Part shown: positions 44,246-52,771 of the stretch, one piece after another | Numbering within the stretch: the stretch's first letter is position 1 | Layout of the letters: each line of letters starts with the position of its first letter | From: Paenibacillus paridis | Lineage (GTDB): Bacteria; Bacillota; Bacilli; Paenibacillales; Paenibacillaceae | NCBI RefSeq assembly: GCF_006345825.1 | Contig: NZ_VCIX01000092.1 | Coordinates: 1,426,001-1,490,000, forward strand | DNA: 64,000 nt | Reading direction: 5' to 3' | Notes under the pieces: generated by a model | What the model saw: the letters and a program-made list of their open reading frames with translations, nothing else | Databases searched by the model: none | What the model was told of the DNA's origin: nothing | Position numbers and translations under genes: made by a program

Positions 44246-44294
44246 AGTTTTGTATTAGAAATGTAGACGATACTTTCGTTTCTGATACAAAACT
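44246..44294 (+). promoter_or_regulatory. Long stem-loop directly before the ABC ATPase ribosome site
   Basis: AGTTTTGTATTAGAAA (44246-44261) pairs with TTTCTGATACAAAACT (44279-44294), 16 pairs including one G-U, with a 17-base loop. The stem ends two bases before AGGAGGG (44297-44303). There is no T tract, so translation control, RNA processing or a DNA operator is more likely than termination. Confidence 0.6.
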
Positions 44295-44308
44295 TTAGGA
44301 GGGAACCT

Positions 44309-45844
44309 ATGCATGAAACGTACTCGGTAGAGATGAGAGGGATTGTGAAGCAGTTCGGCACGGTCATCGCGAATGACCATGTTGACTTTCATGCGAAGCC
44401 CGGACAGATTCATGCGCTGCTTGGCGAGAACGGAGCGGGGAAGAGCACGATGATGTGCATGCTCTCCGGTGTTTATCGGCCCACGAGCGGCGAAATTTTC
44501 ATCCACGGCAAGCCGGTAAAAATCCGATCTCCGAAGGATGCCATGAAGCTTGGAGTCGGCATGGTTTTTCAAAATTTCCGGCTCGTCCAAACCTTAACTG
44601 CTGCAGAAAATATCGTGCTTGGGGAGAGATCGTCCTTTTGGCGGGGGCCAAAATGGATGAACAGCAAGCAGCAGGAAATTGAAGCGATAGCGGATCGTTT
44701 TGGTTTAGCGTTTCCGGTTAATCGGCCGATTTGGCAATTATCCGTAGGTGAGCAGCAGCGGGTCGAAATCGTCAAAACGCTTTACCGCGGAGCGGAGCTC
44801 ATTATTTTGGATGAACCTACCTCGGTGCTGACGCCTGGTGAGGCTGAGCAGCTGTTCACGACGCTGCAGCGAATGAAAGAAGAAGGAAAGACGGTCATTC
44901 TGACCACCCATAAGCTGAAGGAGGTCATGTCCGCTGCGGACCATATTTCGGTCATGCGCAAGGGGAAGCTGATTCATTCTATGGAGAAAACAGCTACAAA
45001 TGAACGTGAGCTGGCAAAGCTGATGGTCGGCAAGGAGATTGGCGAGAGCCGTGCGTTCCTGCCGCGGCCGCAAGGAAAGGTTTTGCTTACCGTGTCCAGG
45101 GTCGATGTGCAGGCGGATCATGGAAGGAAATCGCTTGATCAATTTTCGCTGCATGTCCATGAGGGGGAAATTGTCGGTGTCGCCGGCGTAGCGGGCAATG
45201 GGCAGAAGGAGCTTGCCGAGGTACTGACAGGACTTCGGAGCTGGAAGCAGGGGAGGATTCATTTTGCAGGCAAGGAGCTTAGGAACGGTTCGGTGCGGGC
45301 GGCGATTGAGGCGGGGATCGCTCATGTACCGGAAAATCGAATGAAAAGCGGGCTTGCCGGCAGTTTAGGGATCGTTGACAATCTGTTGTTCAAAACGTAC
45401 CGAAAGGGCGAGCGTTCACGCTTAGGTTTCCTTCGAACAAGTAACAATCGCTCCTGGTCACAAGGGCTGGTCGACCAATTCGATGTCAAAACGGCGGGTC
45501 TTGATACGCCAGTTCAGCAATTGTCGGGCGGAAACCAGCAAAAGCTGCTTTTTGCAAGGGAGGTTGACCAGGAGCCGCTCCTGATGGTAGCTGTGCATCC
45601 AACGCAAGGGCTTGATGTCGGGGCTACCGAGGGGGTTCATTTGCTTTTAGGGAAAATGAGGGATGAAGGTAAAAGCGTATTGTTGATTTCGGAGGATCTG
45701 GATGAGGTCATTCAGCTGTCTGACCGCATTCTCGTTATTTTCAACGGGAAAATTGTTGGCGAGATGGGGCGGGAGGATGCGGATCGAGAGAAGATCGGCA
45801 TGTATATGGCAGGCCTCCAATCGGCGGAGGAGGAAGCGGGATGA
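44309..45844 (+). CDS. Nucleoside/sugar-type ABC ATPase with two nucleotide-binding domains
   Basis: 511 residues with tandem ABC domains. The first has Walker A GENGAGKSTMM, signature LSVGEQQRVEI and Walker B LIILDEPT. The second has the degenerate Walker region GVAGVAGNGQKEL, signature LSGGNQQKLLFARE and VAVHPTQGLDVGA in place of a canonical Walker B. This layout is typical of nucleoside (NupA) and ribose importers. It is translationally coupled to the first permease (ATGA at 45841). With the BMP lipoprotein it forms the purine nucleoside importer. Confidence 0.92.
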   Translation: MHETYSVEMRGIVKQFGTVIANDHVDFHAKPGQIHALLGENGAGKSTMMCMLSGVYRPTSGEIFIHGKPVKIRSPKDAMKLGVGMVFQNFRLVQTLTAAENIVLGERSSFWRGPKWMNSKQQEIEAIADRFGLAFPVNRPIWQLSVGEQQRVEIVKTLYRGAELIILDEPTSVLTPGEAEQLFTTLQRMKEEGKTVILTTHKLKEVMSAADHISVMRKGKLIHSMEKTATNERELAKLMVGKEIGESRAFLPRPQGKVLLTVSRVDVQADHGRKSLDQFSLHVHEGEIVGVAGVAGNGQKELAEVLTGLRSWKQGRIHFAGKELRNGSVRAAIEAGIAHVPENRMKSGLAGSLGIVDNLLFKTYRKGERSRLGFLRTSNNRSWSQGLVDQFDVKTAGLDTPVQQLSGGNQQKLLFAREVDQEPLLMVAVHPTQGLDVGATEGVHLLLGKMRDEGKSVLLISEDLDEVIQLSDRILVIFNGKIVGEMGREDADREKIGMYMAGLQSAEEEAG

Positions 45845-46971
45845 GTGAACAAAAGCCAATCCTTCACAAAGGCGGGACGATTTCCGTCGAGGCAACGCAG
45901 CAAGCAAGCAGGCCGAGGTGGCGTTCCTATCGCATCGAAATCGACAGTACCAAGAAAGACAGCTCGTGGTGGATTCCATTTGTATCGATGCTGCTAGCCT
46001 TAATCGTTTGTGGCATTTTCATTGCTGCGAACGGCATGAACCCTTTTCCTGTCTATAAGAAAATGTTCACAGGTGCGTTTGGAACGTCTTATGGCTTAAC
46101 GGAAACGCTCGTTAAAACGATACCGCTACTGCTGTGCGGGCTCGGGGTGACCATTGCGTACCGAATTTCGGTATGGAATATCGGAGCGGAAGGGCAATTT
46201 GCGGCAGGAGCGATGGCCGCGACTGCGGTTACGGTTTATTTTCCAAATATGCCCGGTCTTCTCATTATTCCGACAATGATCGTCTTCAGCATTGTTGCAG
46301 GAGGGATCTGGGGATTGCTGACGGCGATTCCGCGTACCTATTTTCAAGTCAATGAGCTTGTCACCTCACTCATGCTCAATTACGTCGCGCTGCTGGCGAT
46401 GGATTATTTCGTATTCGGTCCTTGGAAGGACCCCAAAGGCATGAACTTTCCGGGCACGCCGATGTTTACAGAGGCTCAGTCGCTTCCCGTATTGGGTGAC
46501 ACCCGGCTGCATTTGGGACTGCTGTTCGGTTTGGTTGCTATCGTTCTATACGGTTTCTTCATTAAGTATACGCGTTGGGGCTATGAGCTTAGGCTGATCG
46601 GAGCCAATCCGGAAGCGGCTAAAAACGCGGGCATTCGAATCAGCAGACATATTTTGCTGGTGATGCTGATCAGCGGCGGCTTAGCTGGCCTAGCTGGCAT
46701 GGCGGAGGTGTCTGGCGTCACGCATCGTCTGATGTACGGCATATCCCCTGGTTATGGCTATACGGCAATCATCGTGGCCTGGCTCGCCAAGCTGCATCCG
46801 ATCGGGCTTGTGGTTTCCGCCTTTCTGTTCGGCGGTCTTATTGTCGGAGGTTACAGCGTGCAGACGATCGGGCTTCCATCCTCGATTTCGGAGATGCTGC
46901 AGGGAGCGATACTGTTCTTTCTTATTGCAGGCGGCACATTAAGCAAATTCCATCTTCGCAGAATTCGATGA
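45841..46971 (+). CDS. ABC transporter permease (nucleoside importer, first permease)
   Basis: BPD_transp_2-type permease, 376 residues. A basic N-terminal tail of about 40 residues precedes the membrane region, with GLGVTIAYRISVWNIGAEGQFAAGAMAAT (the IGAEGQ motif) and a late GLAGLAGMAEVSGVTHRL and GYGYTAIIVAWLAKLHPIG. It corresponds to NupB-like permeases. The start overlaps the ATPase stop; 16 bp separate it from the second permease. Confidence 0.9.
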   Translation: MSEQKPILHKGGTISVEATQQASRPRWRSYRIEIDSTKKDSSWWIPFVSMLLALIVCGIFIAANGMNPFPVYKKMFTGAFGTSYGLTETLVKTIPLLLCGLGVTIAYRISVWNIGAEGQFAAGAMAATAVTVYFPNMPGLLIIPTMIVFSIVAGGIWGLLTAIPRTYFQVNELVTSLMLNYVALLAMDYFVFGPWKDPKGMNFPGTPMFTEAQSLPVLGDTRLHLGLLFGLVAIVLYGFFIKYTRWGYELRLIGANPEAAKNAGIRISRHILLVMLISGGLAGLAGMAEVSGVTHRLMYGISPGYGYTAIIVAWLAKLHPIGLVVSAFLFGGLIVGGYSVQTIGLPSSISEMLQGAILFFLIAGGTLSKFHLRRIR

Positions 46972-46987
46972 AAGGAGCGTGCAAGGA

Positions 46988-47917
46988 TTGGAAATTGTGT
47001 ATCAAATGCTGCTCGCCGCCATCTCCTCCGGTACGCCGTTATTGTTTGCAACCCTAGGCGGCATATTGATTGAGCGTTCAGGCATCATTCAACTTGGCGC
47101 AGAGGGACTGATGCTGATGGGTGCCGTCACAGCCTGCCTCACGTATCTACAAACCGGAAGCCTCGGCATCACGCTTCTGGCGGTGTGCGGCATCAGTATT
47201 TTGCTAGGCGGCATCCATGCTTTTCTTAGCGTTTCCCTTAGAGCGAACCAGATCGTATGCGGGCTTGCAATGACGCTATTCGGTGCCGGCCTTAGCGCCT
47301 ATTTGGGGAAACCCGTCAGCGGGCTGCCTGTGCCAAGAGCGGTACCCAAGGTAGATATGCCTTGGCTGGAGAATGTGCCGTTTATCGGGCGCATCTTTGC
47401 CCATCTTGATTTGTTAACGTGGTTTAGCTTCGTCCTTGTAATTGCCCTTCATTTGTTTATACATCGAACCTCATGGGGGCTTCATCTGAGGGCCATCGGA
47501 GATAACCCGGCAACGGCCGATGTCATGGGCATTCGCGTTCAAGCGTTTCGATATGGCTATATTATCGTCGGCTCGATTCTTATCGGCCTGGCAGGAGCGG
47601 ATTTGCTTCTCGTATACTCGCCGACCTGGACGGAGGGCATGACGACGGGGCGGGGCTGGATTGCGGTTGCTTTAGTCATATTCGCCAGATGGAACCCGAT
47701 TCGCGCGCTCTTCTGTGCTTATTTTTTCGGAGCGCTCGATATGCTTGGTTTCCGCATTCAATTAATCGGAAGCGATATCCCATCGTATTTTCTGAAAATG
47801 ATTCCTTATGTTGTAACGATATTAGTATTAATGTTTCTAGGATGGCGCAACCGCAACAAACCTTCCGGCTCGCCGGAATCGCTTGGCATACCTTATATTC
47901 GCGAACAACGATTTTAA
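46988..47917 (+). CDS. ABC transporter permease (nucleoside importer, second permease)
   Basis: Second BPD_transp_2-type permease, 309 residues. TTG at 46988 is preferred over GTG at 46979 because AAAGGAG (46971-46977) is then 10 bases away. Motifs: GTPLLFATLGGILIERSGIIQLGAEGLMLMGAV (LGAEG), LRAIGDNPATADVMGI and RGWIAVALVIFARWNP. Together with the previous gene it forms the heterodimeric membrane channel of the nucleoside importer. It ends 21 bp before the xanthine dehydrogenase genes, so import and catabolism are probably co-transcribed. Confidence 0.9.
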   Translation: MEIVYQMLLAAISSGTPLLFATLGGILIERSGIIQLGAEGLMLMGAVTACLTYLQTGSLGITLLAVCGISILLGGIHAFLSVSLRANQIVCGLAMTLFGAGLSAYLGKPVSGLPVPRAVPKVDMPWLENVPFIGRIFAHLDLLTWFSFVLVIALHLFIHRTSWGLHLRAIGDNPATADVMGIRVQAFRYGYIIVGSILIGLAGADLLLVYSPTWTEGMTTGRGWIAVALVIFARWNPIRALFCAYFFGALDMLGFRIQLIGSDIPSYFLKMIPYVVTILVLMFLGWRNRNKPSGSPESLGIPYIREQRF

Positions 47918-47938
47918 CGGCAACTGGAGGGGAGTACG

Positions 47939-48883
47939 ATGGGCATGAACATACAGGAGGCCATGGCGTCTCCTCTGGTTTGGCATCCACAAACGGCTGC
48001 GGAGGCTTGGCAGTTGAAACAAACCTATGGCACAGAAGGAATTTACACTTCAGGCGGAACACTGCTTCGCACCCAGTGGGAGTCAGGCATATCGGCCATA
48101 CCGCGGCATTTGATCGATTTAAGCACGATCCGCGGATTGAATGATCTGAGAATTGGGGAAGCGGGGCTTGTGGTTGGCGGTCAAACCAGTCTGCAATCCT
48201 GCCGCTCGAATACGCTGCTCAGCCGTCATTTTCCGATGGTTTCCGAAGCGATTCGTACCATTGCGGCCCCATCCGTCCGGCATCTCGCTACGATAGGAGG
48301 CAATGTCGCCTCCAGCATTGGCGATTCGATTGCAGCGCTGCTTGGATATGATGCGGAGGTCATCTGGTTTGACGGCACGACGGAGAACAGAACCTTACTG
48401 TCGGAATGGCTGCCTGAAGCAAGTGCAGCAAAGCGTGGGAATGAACGTTTGCTCCTAAGTATGCTGCTTCCTTTTGAGATATCACTTGAGGAGACCTCAG
48501 TTAAACATGATGATAAGGATTTAACAATGCAAATGAAGCGCTTCGGCGCTTACCATAAAATCGGACGGCGTGAAGCTTTTACTCCGTCAGTCGTCACAGC
48601 TTGCATGAATGGCGTGCTCACTCATAACAGCGTTATTAAACAGATTCGGATAGCGCTAGGCGGGGGGCAGACGGTGCCAGTCAGGCTGGAAAAATTGGAA
48701 AAGGAAATCAACGGTGCCGCAGTGGATGGTCACCTTCTCCGTCACGTATATGAGCGGATTATCGAGCTTTTTGAACCGCGCGAGGATTTATTCGCCTCTG
48801 CAGCTTACCGGAAATCGACAGCCGCCAACTTGATTGTTGCCGAGCTGTGGAAAGCAGCCAAAGGCGAAACGAAACCTCTTTAA
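47939..48883 (+). CDS. Xanthine dehydrogenase FAD-binding subunit
   Basis: FAD-carrying subunit (PucC/XdhB-like, 314 residues) that passes electrons from the molybdenum and iron-sulfur centres to NAD+ or another acceptor. Visible: YTSGGTLLRTQWE in the flavin site, VGGQTSLQSC, and the central AAPSVRHLATIGGNVASSIGDSIAALLGYDAEV that binds the FAD diphosphate. GGAGGGG precedes the ATG at 47939. A 108-bp gap with no clear terminator separates it from the molybdenum subunit. Confidence 0.9.
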   Translation: MGMNIQEAMASPLVWHPQTAAEAWQLKQTYGTEGIYTSGGTLLRTQWESGISAIPRHLIDLSTIRGLNDLRIGEAGLVVGGQTSLQSCRSNTLLSRHFPMVSEAIRTIAAPSVRHLATIGGNVASSIGDSIAALLGYDAEVIWFDGTTENRTLLSEWLPEASAAKRGNERLLLSMLLPFEISLEETSVKHDDKDLTMQMKRFGAYHKIGRREAFTPSVVTACMNGVLTHNSVIKQIRIALGGGQTVPVRLEKLEKEINGAAVDGHLLRHVYERIIELFEPREDLFASAAYRKSTAANLIVAELWKAAKGETKPL

Positions 48884-48991
48884 TGAGATTTTAACTGGCT
48901 TTAGAACAGTGAAAGAGATACGTTGCGAGAAAATGGTTGCTTGGAAACGCAGCATTCGTCTTTACAGAACAAAACAGGAAGGGTGAGGCGT

Positions 48992-51268
48992 ATGCTCTTA
49001 AACCGTGCTAGCAGTGGAGGGCGTTGGCGAGTTCGTCCCGATGGACCGGGGAAGGTGACGGGCGGCTTGGCTTACTTGACGGATATGACGACTGACCAAA
49101 TGCTTTATGGCCTTGTGCTGCGGAGCGAGCATCCACATGCCCGTATTCTATCGATTCATACGGACAAAGCGAAGAAGCTGCCAGGAGTGCGTGCGATTCT
49201 CACCTATATGGATATTCCCGGCCTAAATGCCTTTGGGATCGCGCACCCGGATCAGCCTGTGCTTTGTGAGGAGCGAGCCAGATACGTTGGCGATGCTCTT
49301 GCGACCGTGGCAGCAGACACGCTCGCAGCTGCGCAGCAAGCGCTTGAGTTGATTGAAGTGGACTATGAGGTGCTTGAGGTCGTAGATGATCCCGAGCGTG
49401 CGTTATTGCCGGGTGCACCACAGCTCCACCCTGGCGGGAATGAGCTGCATCGTACGGTATTTAGCAGGGGCAATGTTGATCAAGGCTTCCGCGATTGTGC
49501 TTACATCGTCGAAGAAACGTATTATACTCCCCGTCAAATGCACACGTATATGGAAACCGAAGGCGGCTTGTTCGTACCGGGAGAGGATGGGCGCTTGACC
49601 GTATACTCTCCTACGCAGCACGGCTTTATGGACCGTATGCAATTGTCCCGTATTTTGGCTAAGCCGCAGGAGGAGATCCGAATCGTATCGAGTCCGATCG
49701 GCGGCTCATTTGGCGGCAAGGATGAGTTAAACGTCCAGCCCTATGGCGCGCTGCTTGCGATGCAGACGGGAAGGCCCATTAAAATTCACAATTCCAGATG
49801 GGAGTCGGTCCGCGCAGGGCTCAAACGGCATCCCATGAAAATTACGATGAAAACAGGCATAGATGCTGCCGGAAAGCTTATGGCTCATCAGGTTTCGATA
49901 ATCTCCGATACCGGACCGTATTCCACGTTAGGCGCTGAGGTGTTGAATTTTGCGACTGAGCATGTAATCGGCCCATATCAGTATGAGCATTTGGATGTAA
50001 AAGGCGTTTCGGTGTTTACGAATAACGGAATGTCCGGAGAGTTTCGCGGCTTTGGCGGCAATCAGGCGATCTTTGCGCTGGAAGGCCAGATGGATCGTCT
50101 GGCAGAGATGGCGGGCATGGATCCCTGGGTTTTTCGGAAGCTGAATATGAGGCAATCGGATGATCTGGGCCCTTTCGATCAGCCGATTGCAATGACAGAT
50201 GGAGCCAAGCAGGTTTGGGAGGCGATCGCGAAATGCCCGTTATGGATGGAGAAACAGCAATTGGCGCGTATGAGCCATAGCGGTGATGAACCTTGGATCA
50301 AAACGGGAATCGGCGCTGCGTTCACCATGCACGGAGCAGGGCTTGGCGTCGGTATTCCTGATCCGGCAGGTGGACGCCTTGCGCTGGCAGCTGACGGGAA
50401 AATCGAAGCGGTATTCGGCTATGAAGAGTTCGGGCAGGGTCTGCTGGCTTCTCTGGAGCAAATGCTGATGGAGCAGTTTGGCTTCGGGGCGAAGGATATC
50501 CGAATGATTATTGGAGACACCGATGTCGTCCCTGACAGCGGTTCTACCACGGCTTCGCGGGCAACCGCAATGATGTGGAAATCGCTGCAAAAGCTGAAGG
50601 CGCCATTCTCCGGTCAACTGCTGCAGCGGGCAGCCGCTATACTGAATCGCCGAGTTGAGCAGCTTCGGCTGGCGGAAGGCGGGATAAAAGGGAGGAGTGA
50701 AGAAGCGCTGCTCCTTTCCTATAAAGAGCTTGCAGCTGCTGCAGGCGAGCCGATCCGCTGTGAAACCTCTTTCTCCTTTCCGACCTCGTCTACCGAGCGG
50801 GTAGGTGCCCACTATATGTATACCTATTCCGCTGTTGTCGTAAAGGTAGAGGTCAATACGCTAACCGGACGCGCCAGAGTGCTGCAGCAATACCATGTCG
50901 TTGCCGCAGGACCTGTTATTAATCCACAGGGCTATTTGGGACAAATTGAGGGCGGAAGCAGCATGGCGCTTGGTTTTACGCTGCTGGAGGAATCAATCAT
51001 GGAGAAAGGCCATTACATTACCCGCAATCTAGATTCGTATTTGGTTCCTACAATAGAGGATCAACGCGGCCTCGTCGAGGTTGAAGCGATCGAGCAGCTG
51101 CCAGAGGGGGACGACTACGGGCCGCGCGGCATTGGCGAGGTAGGTTCCGTCACTTTAGCGCCTGCCATTGCGGCGGCCATACGGCAAGCCAGCGGCAAAT
51201 GGGCAACAAAATTGCCGGTGGAGCCAAGCTTTTTACAGGAAACGCCGTTTTTTCTAGGGAAGGGGTGA
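48992..51268 (+). CDS. Xanthine dehydrogenase molybdopterin-binding subunit
   Basis: Catalytic subunit (PucD/XdhA-like) hydroxylating hypoxanthine and xanthine. Features: GKVTGGLAYLTDM start of the aldehyde-oxidase fold, the Moco-binding GGSFGGKDE loop, SGEFRGFGGNQ, a second molybdopterin region with DSGSTTASRAT, and the catalytic Glu716 in GPRGIGEVGS. The frame is open from 48923, but the GGTGAGG site fixes the ATG at 48992; 758 residues. The gene order FAD, Mo, Fe-S is followed immediately by the Fe-S gene. Confidence 0.93.
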   Translation: MLLNRASSGGRWRVRPDGPGKVTGGLAYLTDMTTDQMLYGLVLRSEHPHARILSIHTDKAKKLPGVRAILTYMDIPGLNAFGIAHPDQPVLCEERARYVGDALATVAADTLAAAQQALELIEVDYEVLEVVDDPERALLPGAPQLHPGGNELHRTVFSRGNVDQGFRDCAYIVEETYYTPRQMHTYMETEGGLFVPGEDGRLTVYSPTQHGFMDRMQLSRILAKPQEEIRIVSSPIGGSFGGKDELNVQPYGALLAMQTGRPIKIHNSRWESVRAGLKRHPMKITMKTGIDAAGKLMAHQVSIISDTGPYSTLGAEVLNFATEHVIGPYQYEHLDVKGVSVFTNNGMSGEFRGFGGNQAIFALEGQMDRLAEMAGMDPWVFRKLNMRQSDDLGPFDQPIAMTDGAKQVWEAIAKCPLWMEKQQLARMSHSGDEPWIKTGIGAAFTMHGAGLGVGIPDPAGGRLALAADGKIEAVFGYEEFGQGLLASLEQMLMEQFGFGAKDIRMIIGDTDVVPDSGSTTASRATAMMWKSLQKLKAPFSGQLLQRAAAILNRRVEQLRLAEGGIKGRSEEALLLSYKELAAAAGEPIRCETSFSFPTSSTERVGAHYMYTYSAVVVKVEVNTLTGRARVLQQYHVVAAGPVINPQGYLGQIEGGSSMALGFTLLEESIMEKGHYITRNLDSYLVPTIEDQRGLVEVEAIEQLPEGDDYGPRGIGEVGSVTLAPAIAAAIRQASGKWATKLPVEPSFLQETPFFLGKG

Positions 51269-51274
51269 GTGGGA

Positions 51275-51775
51275 ATGAGCGAAGAGGCCGTGAAGTCAGA
51301 AACACCTTATGTACTGCGCTGCTTCGTTAATGGAAAGGAAGAATCGATTCACACGACACCGGCTGCTCGCTTGCTAACCATTGTAAGAGATGAGCTTTCC
51401 CTTACGGGAACGAAGCGTTCCTGTGAAATTGGCCGCTGCGGCGCTTGCATGGTGTTAATCGATGGGAATGCGGTTAATTCATGCCTTACGATGGCTTATC
51501 AGTGCTCGGAGAAGCAAATTACAACGATTGAAGGATTAGCCGTGCAAGGCATGGATCCCATTCAACAAGCATTTCTTGAAGAGGGCGGCTTTCAATGCGG
51601 CTACTGTACGCCCGGCATGATTATATCCGTTAAAGCGCTGCTCGATGAAAATCCCGACCCTACCGATGATGAAATATCCGAAGCATTGTCAGGCAACATT
51701 TGTCGCTGTACCGGCTATGGCGGCATATGGAGAGCGGTAAAACGGGCAGCGGAAGGGAGGCGTCAAACGACATGA
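51275..51775 (+). CDS. Xanthine dehydrogenase 2Fe-2S subunit
   Basis: Small iron-sulfur subunit (PucE/XdhC-type, 166 residues). It has a ferredoxin-like cluster (SCEIGRCGACMVLIDG plus a downstream Cys in NSCLTM) and the alpha-helical cluster (FQCGYCTPGMIIS and NICRCTGYGGIW). Both [2Fe-2S] sites are complete. ATG 51275 follows AGGGGTGAG; a GTG at 51269 would touch the previous stop. The stop overlaps the next ATG (ATGA at 51772). Confidence 0.95.
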   Translation: MSEEAVKSETPYVLRCFVNGKEESIHTTPAARLLTIVRDELSLTGTKRSCEIGRCGACMVLIDGNAVNSCLTMAYQCSEKQITTIEGLAVQGMDPIQQAFLEEGGFQCGYCTPGMIISVKALLDENPDPTDDEISEALSGNICRCTGYGGIWRAVKRAAEGRRQTT

Positions 51776-52257
51776 CAAGCAAACATGAGCACTCCTATTA
51801 TCTATTAAGAAGCATAGAGGTTTCCCGGCAAGCAAGGGAAGCTGGAAATACGCCTTTTGGCGCGATATTGGTCAATGCTGAAGGCGATATTGTATTGGAA
51901 CAAGGAAACATTGAGATAACGGAATTCAATTGCACAGGCCATGCGGAGAGAACGCTGATGGAGCAAGCCTCGAAGCGCTTTAGCAAGGAAGAACTATGGC
52001 ATTTTACGCTATATACCTCTGCCGAGCCCTGCGCGATGTGCGCGGGTTCCATTTATTGGGGGAATGTAGGCACCGTAGTCTACGGCATTTCAGAGAAGCG
52101 CTTGGCGCAGATTACTGGTGACGTTGAGCAGAATCCTACGCTCGATTTGCCATGCCGCATTGTATTTGCGCGTGGCCGCAAGCCAATTCAAGTCATCGGC
52201 CCGTTTCCCGAAGTAGAGGAAGCAGCGGTGGCGGTTCACGAGGGGTATTGGAAATGA
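51772..52257 (+). CDS. CDA-superfamily purine deaminase, probably guanine deaminase
   Basis: Zinc deaminase of 161 residues with the catalytic motifs HAERTL (His, Glu) and PCAMC (two Cys), preceded by NTPFGAILVNAEGDIV. Guanine deaminases and tRNA-adenosine deaminases share this fold; the context between xanthine dehydrogenase and urate genes argues for guanine to xanthine. The zinc motif HAERT and the C-terminal PFPEVEEAAVAVHEGYW differ from B. subtilis GuaD as I remember it, so the substrate is inferred. It overlaps both neighbours by 4 bp. Confidence 0.75.
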   Translation: MTSKHEHSYYLLRSIEVSRQAREAGNTPFGAILVNAEGDIVLEQGNIEITEFNCTGHAERTLMEQASKRFSKEELWHFTLYTSAEPCAMCAGSIYWGNVGTVVYGISEKRLAQITGDVEQNPTLDLPCRIVFARGRKPIQVIGPFPEVEEAAVAVHEGYWK

Positions 52258-52754
52258 AACTAACTATGGATCAAATTAATGCATGCAGCCGTGAACAATT
52301 TGTTGAGCGGCTCGGTACGATTTTTGAATATTCTCCTTGGGTGGCGGCATCCGTTTACCATGCGGTTCCGTTTGCTGACATTGAAGCGTTGCATGCGGCC
52401 ATGATCAACGTCGTTCGGGAATCAAGGGTAGAGGCGATTGTCGATTTGTTCCGTGCGCATCCCGATCTGGGAACGCGCCTTGCGGTAGGGGAATATTCGG
52501 CGAAGGAGCAGCAGGGAGCAGGCCTGAATCAGCTGTCAGCCGAGGAGTATGAGCGATTCTACGGTCTAAACCAAACGTATGTCAAAACCTTCGGATTTCC
52601 TTTTATTTTTGCAGTGAAGGGGAAGACCAAGGAAGACATTCTTGCTGCTATGGAGACAAGGATTTGGAACTCGTCAAGCGAGGAAGCCGAGCAAGCGCTG
52701 CTTGAAATTGAAAAAATCTCGGGTTTTCGGCTTAGGGAGCTTCTAATCGATTAG
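52254..52754 (+). CDS. uraD: 2-oxo-4-hydroxy-4-carboxy-5-ureidoimidazoline decarboxylase
   Basis: OHCU decarboxylase, third step from urate to S-allantoin. Motifs: FVERLGTIFEYSPWVAASVYHAVPF, FRAHPDLGTRL with the catalytic His region, and the LNQTYVKTFGFPFIFAVKGKTK block. It is 166 residues from ATG 52254, which overlaps the deaminase stop. In B. subtilis this activity is the N-terminal half of PucL, fused to uricase; here the two are separate neighbouring genes, 17 bp apart. Confidence 0.92.
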   Translation: MKLTMDQINACSREQFVERLGTIFEYSPWVAASVYHAVPFADIEALHAAMINVVRESRVEAIVDLFRAHPDLGTRLAVGEYSAKEQQGAGLNQLSAEEYERFYGLNQTYVKTFGFPFIFAVKGKTKEDILAAMETRIWNSSSEEAEQALLEIEKISGFRLRELLID

Positions 52755-52771
52755 AGAAGGGAAGAGGAATC

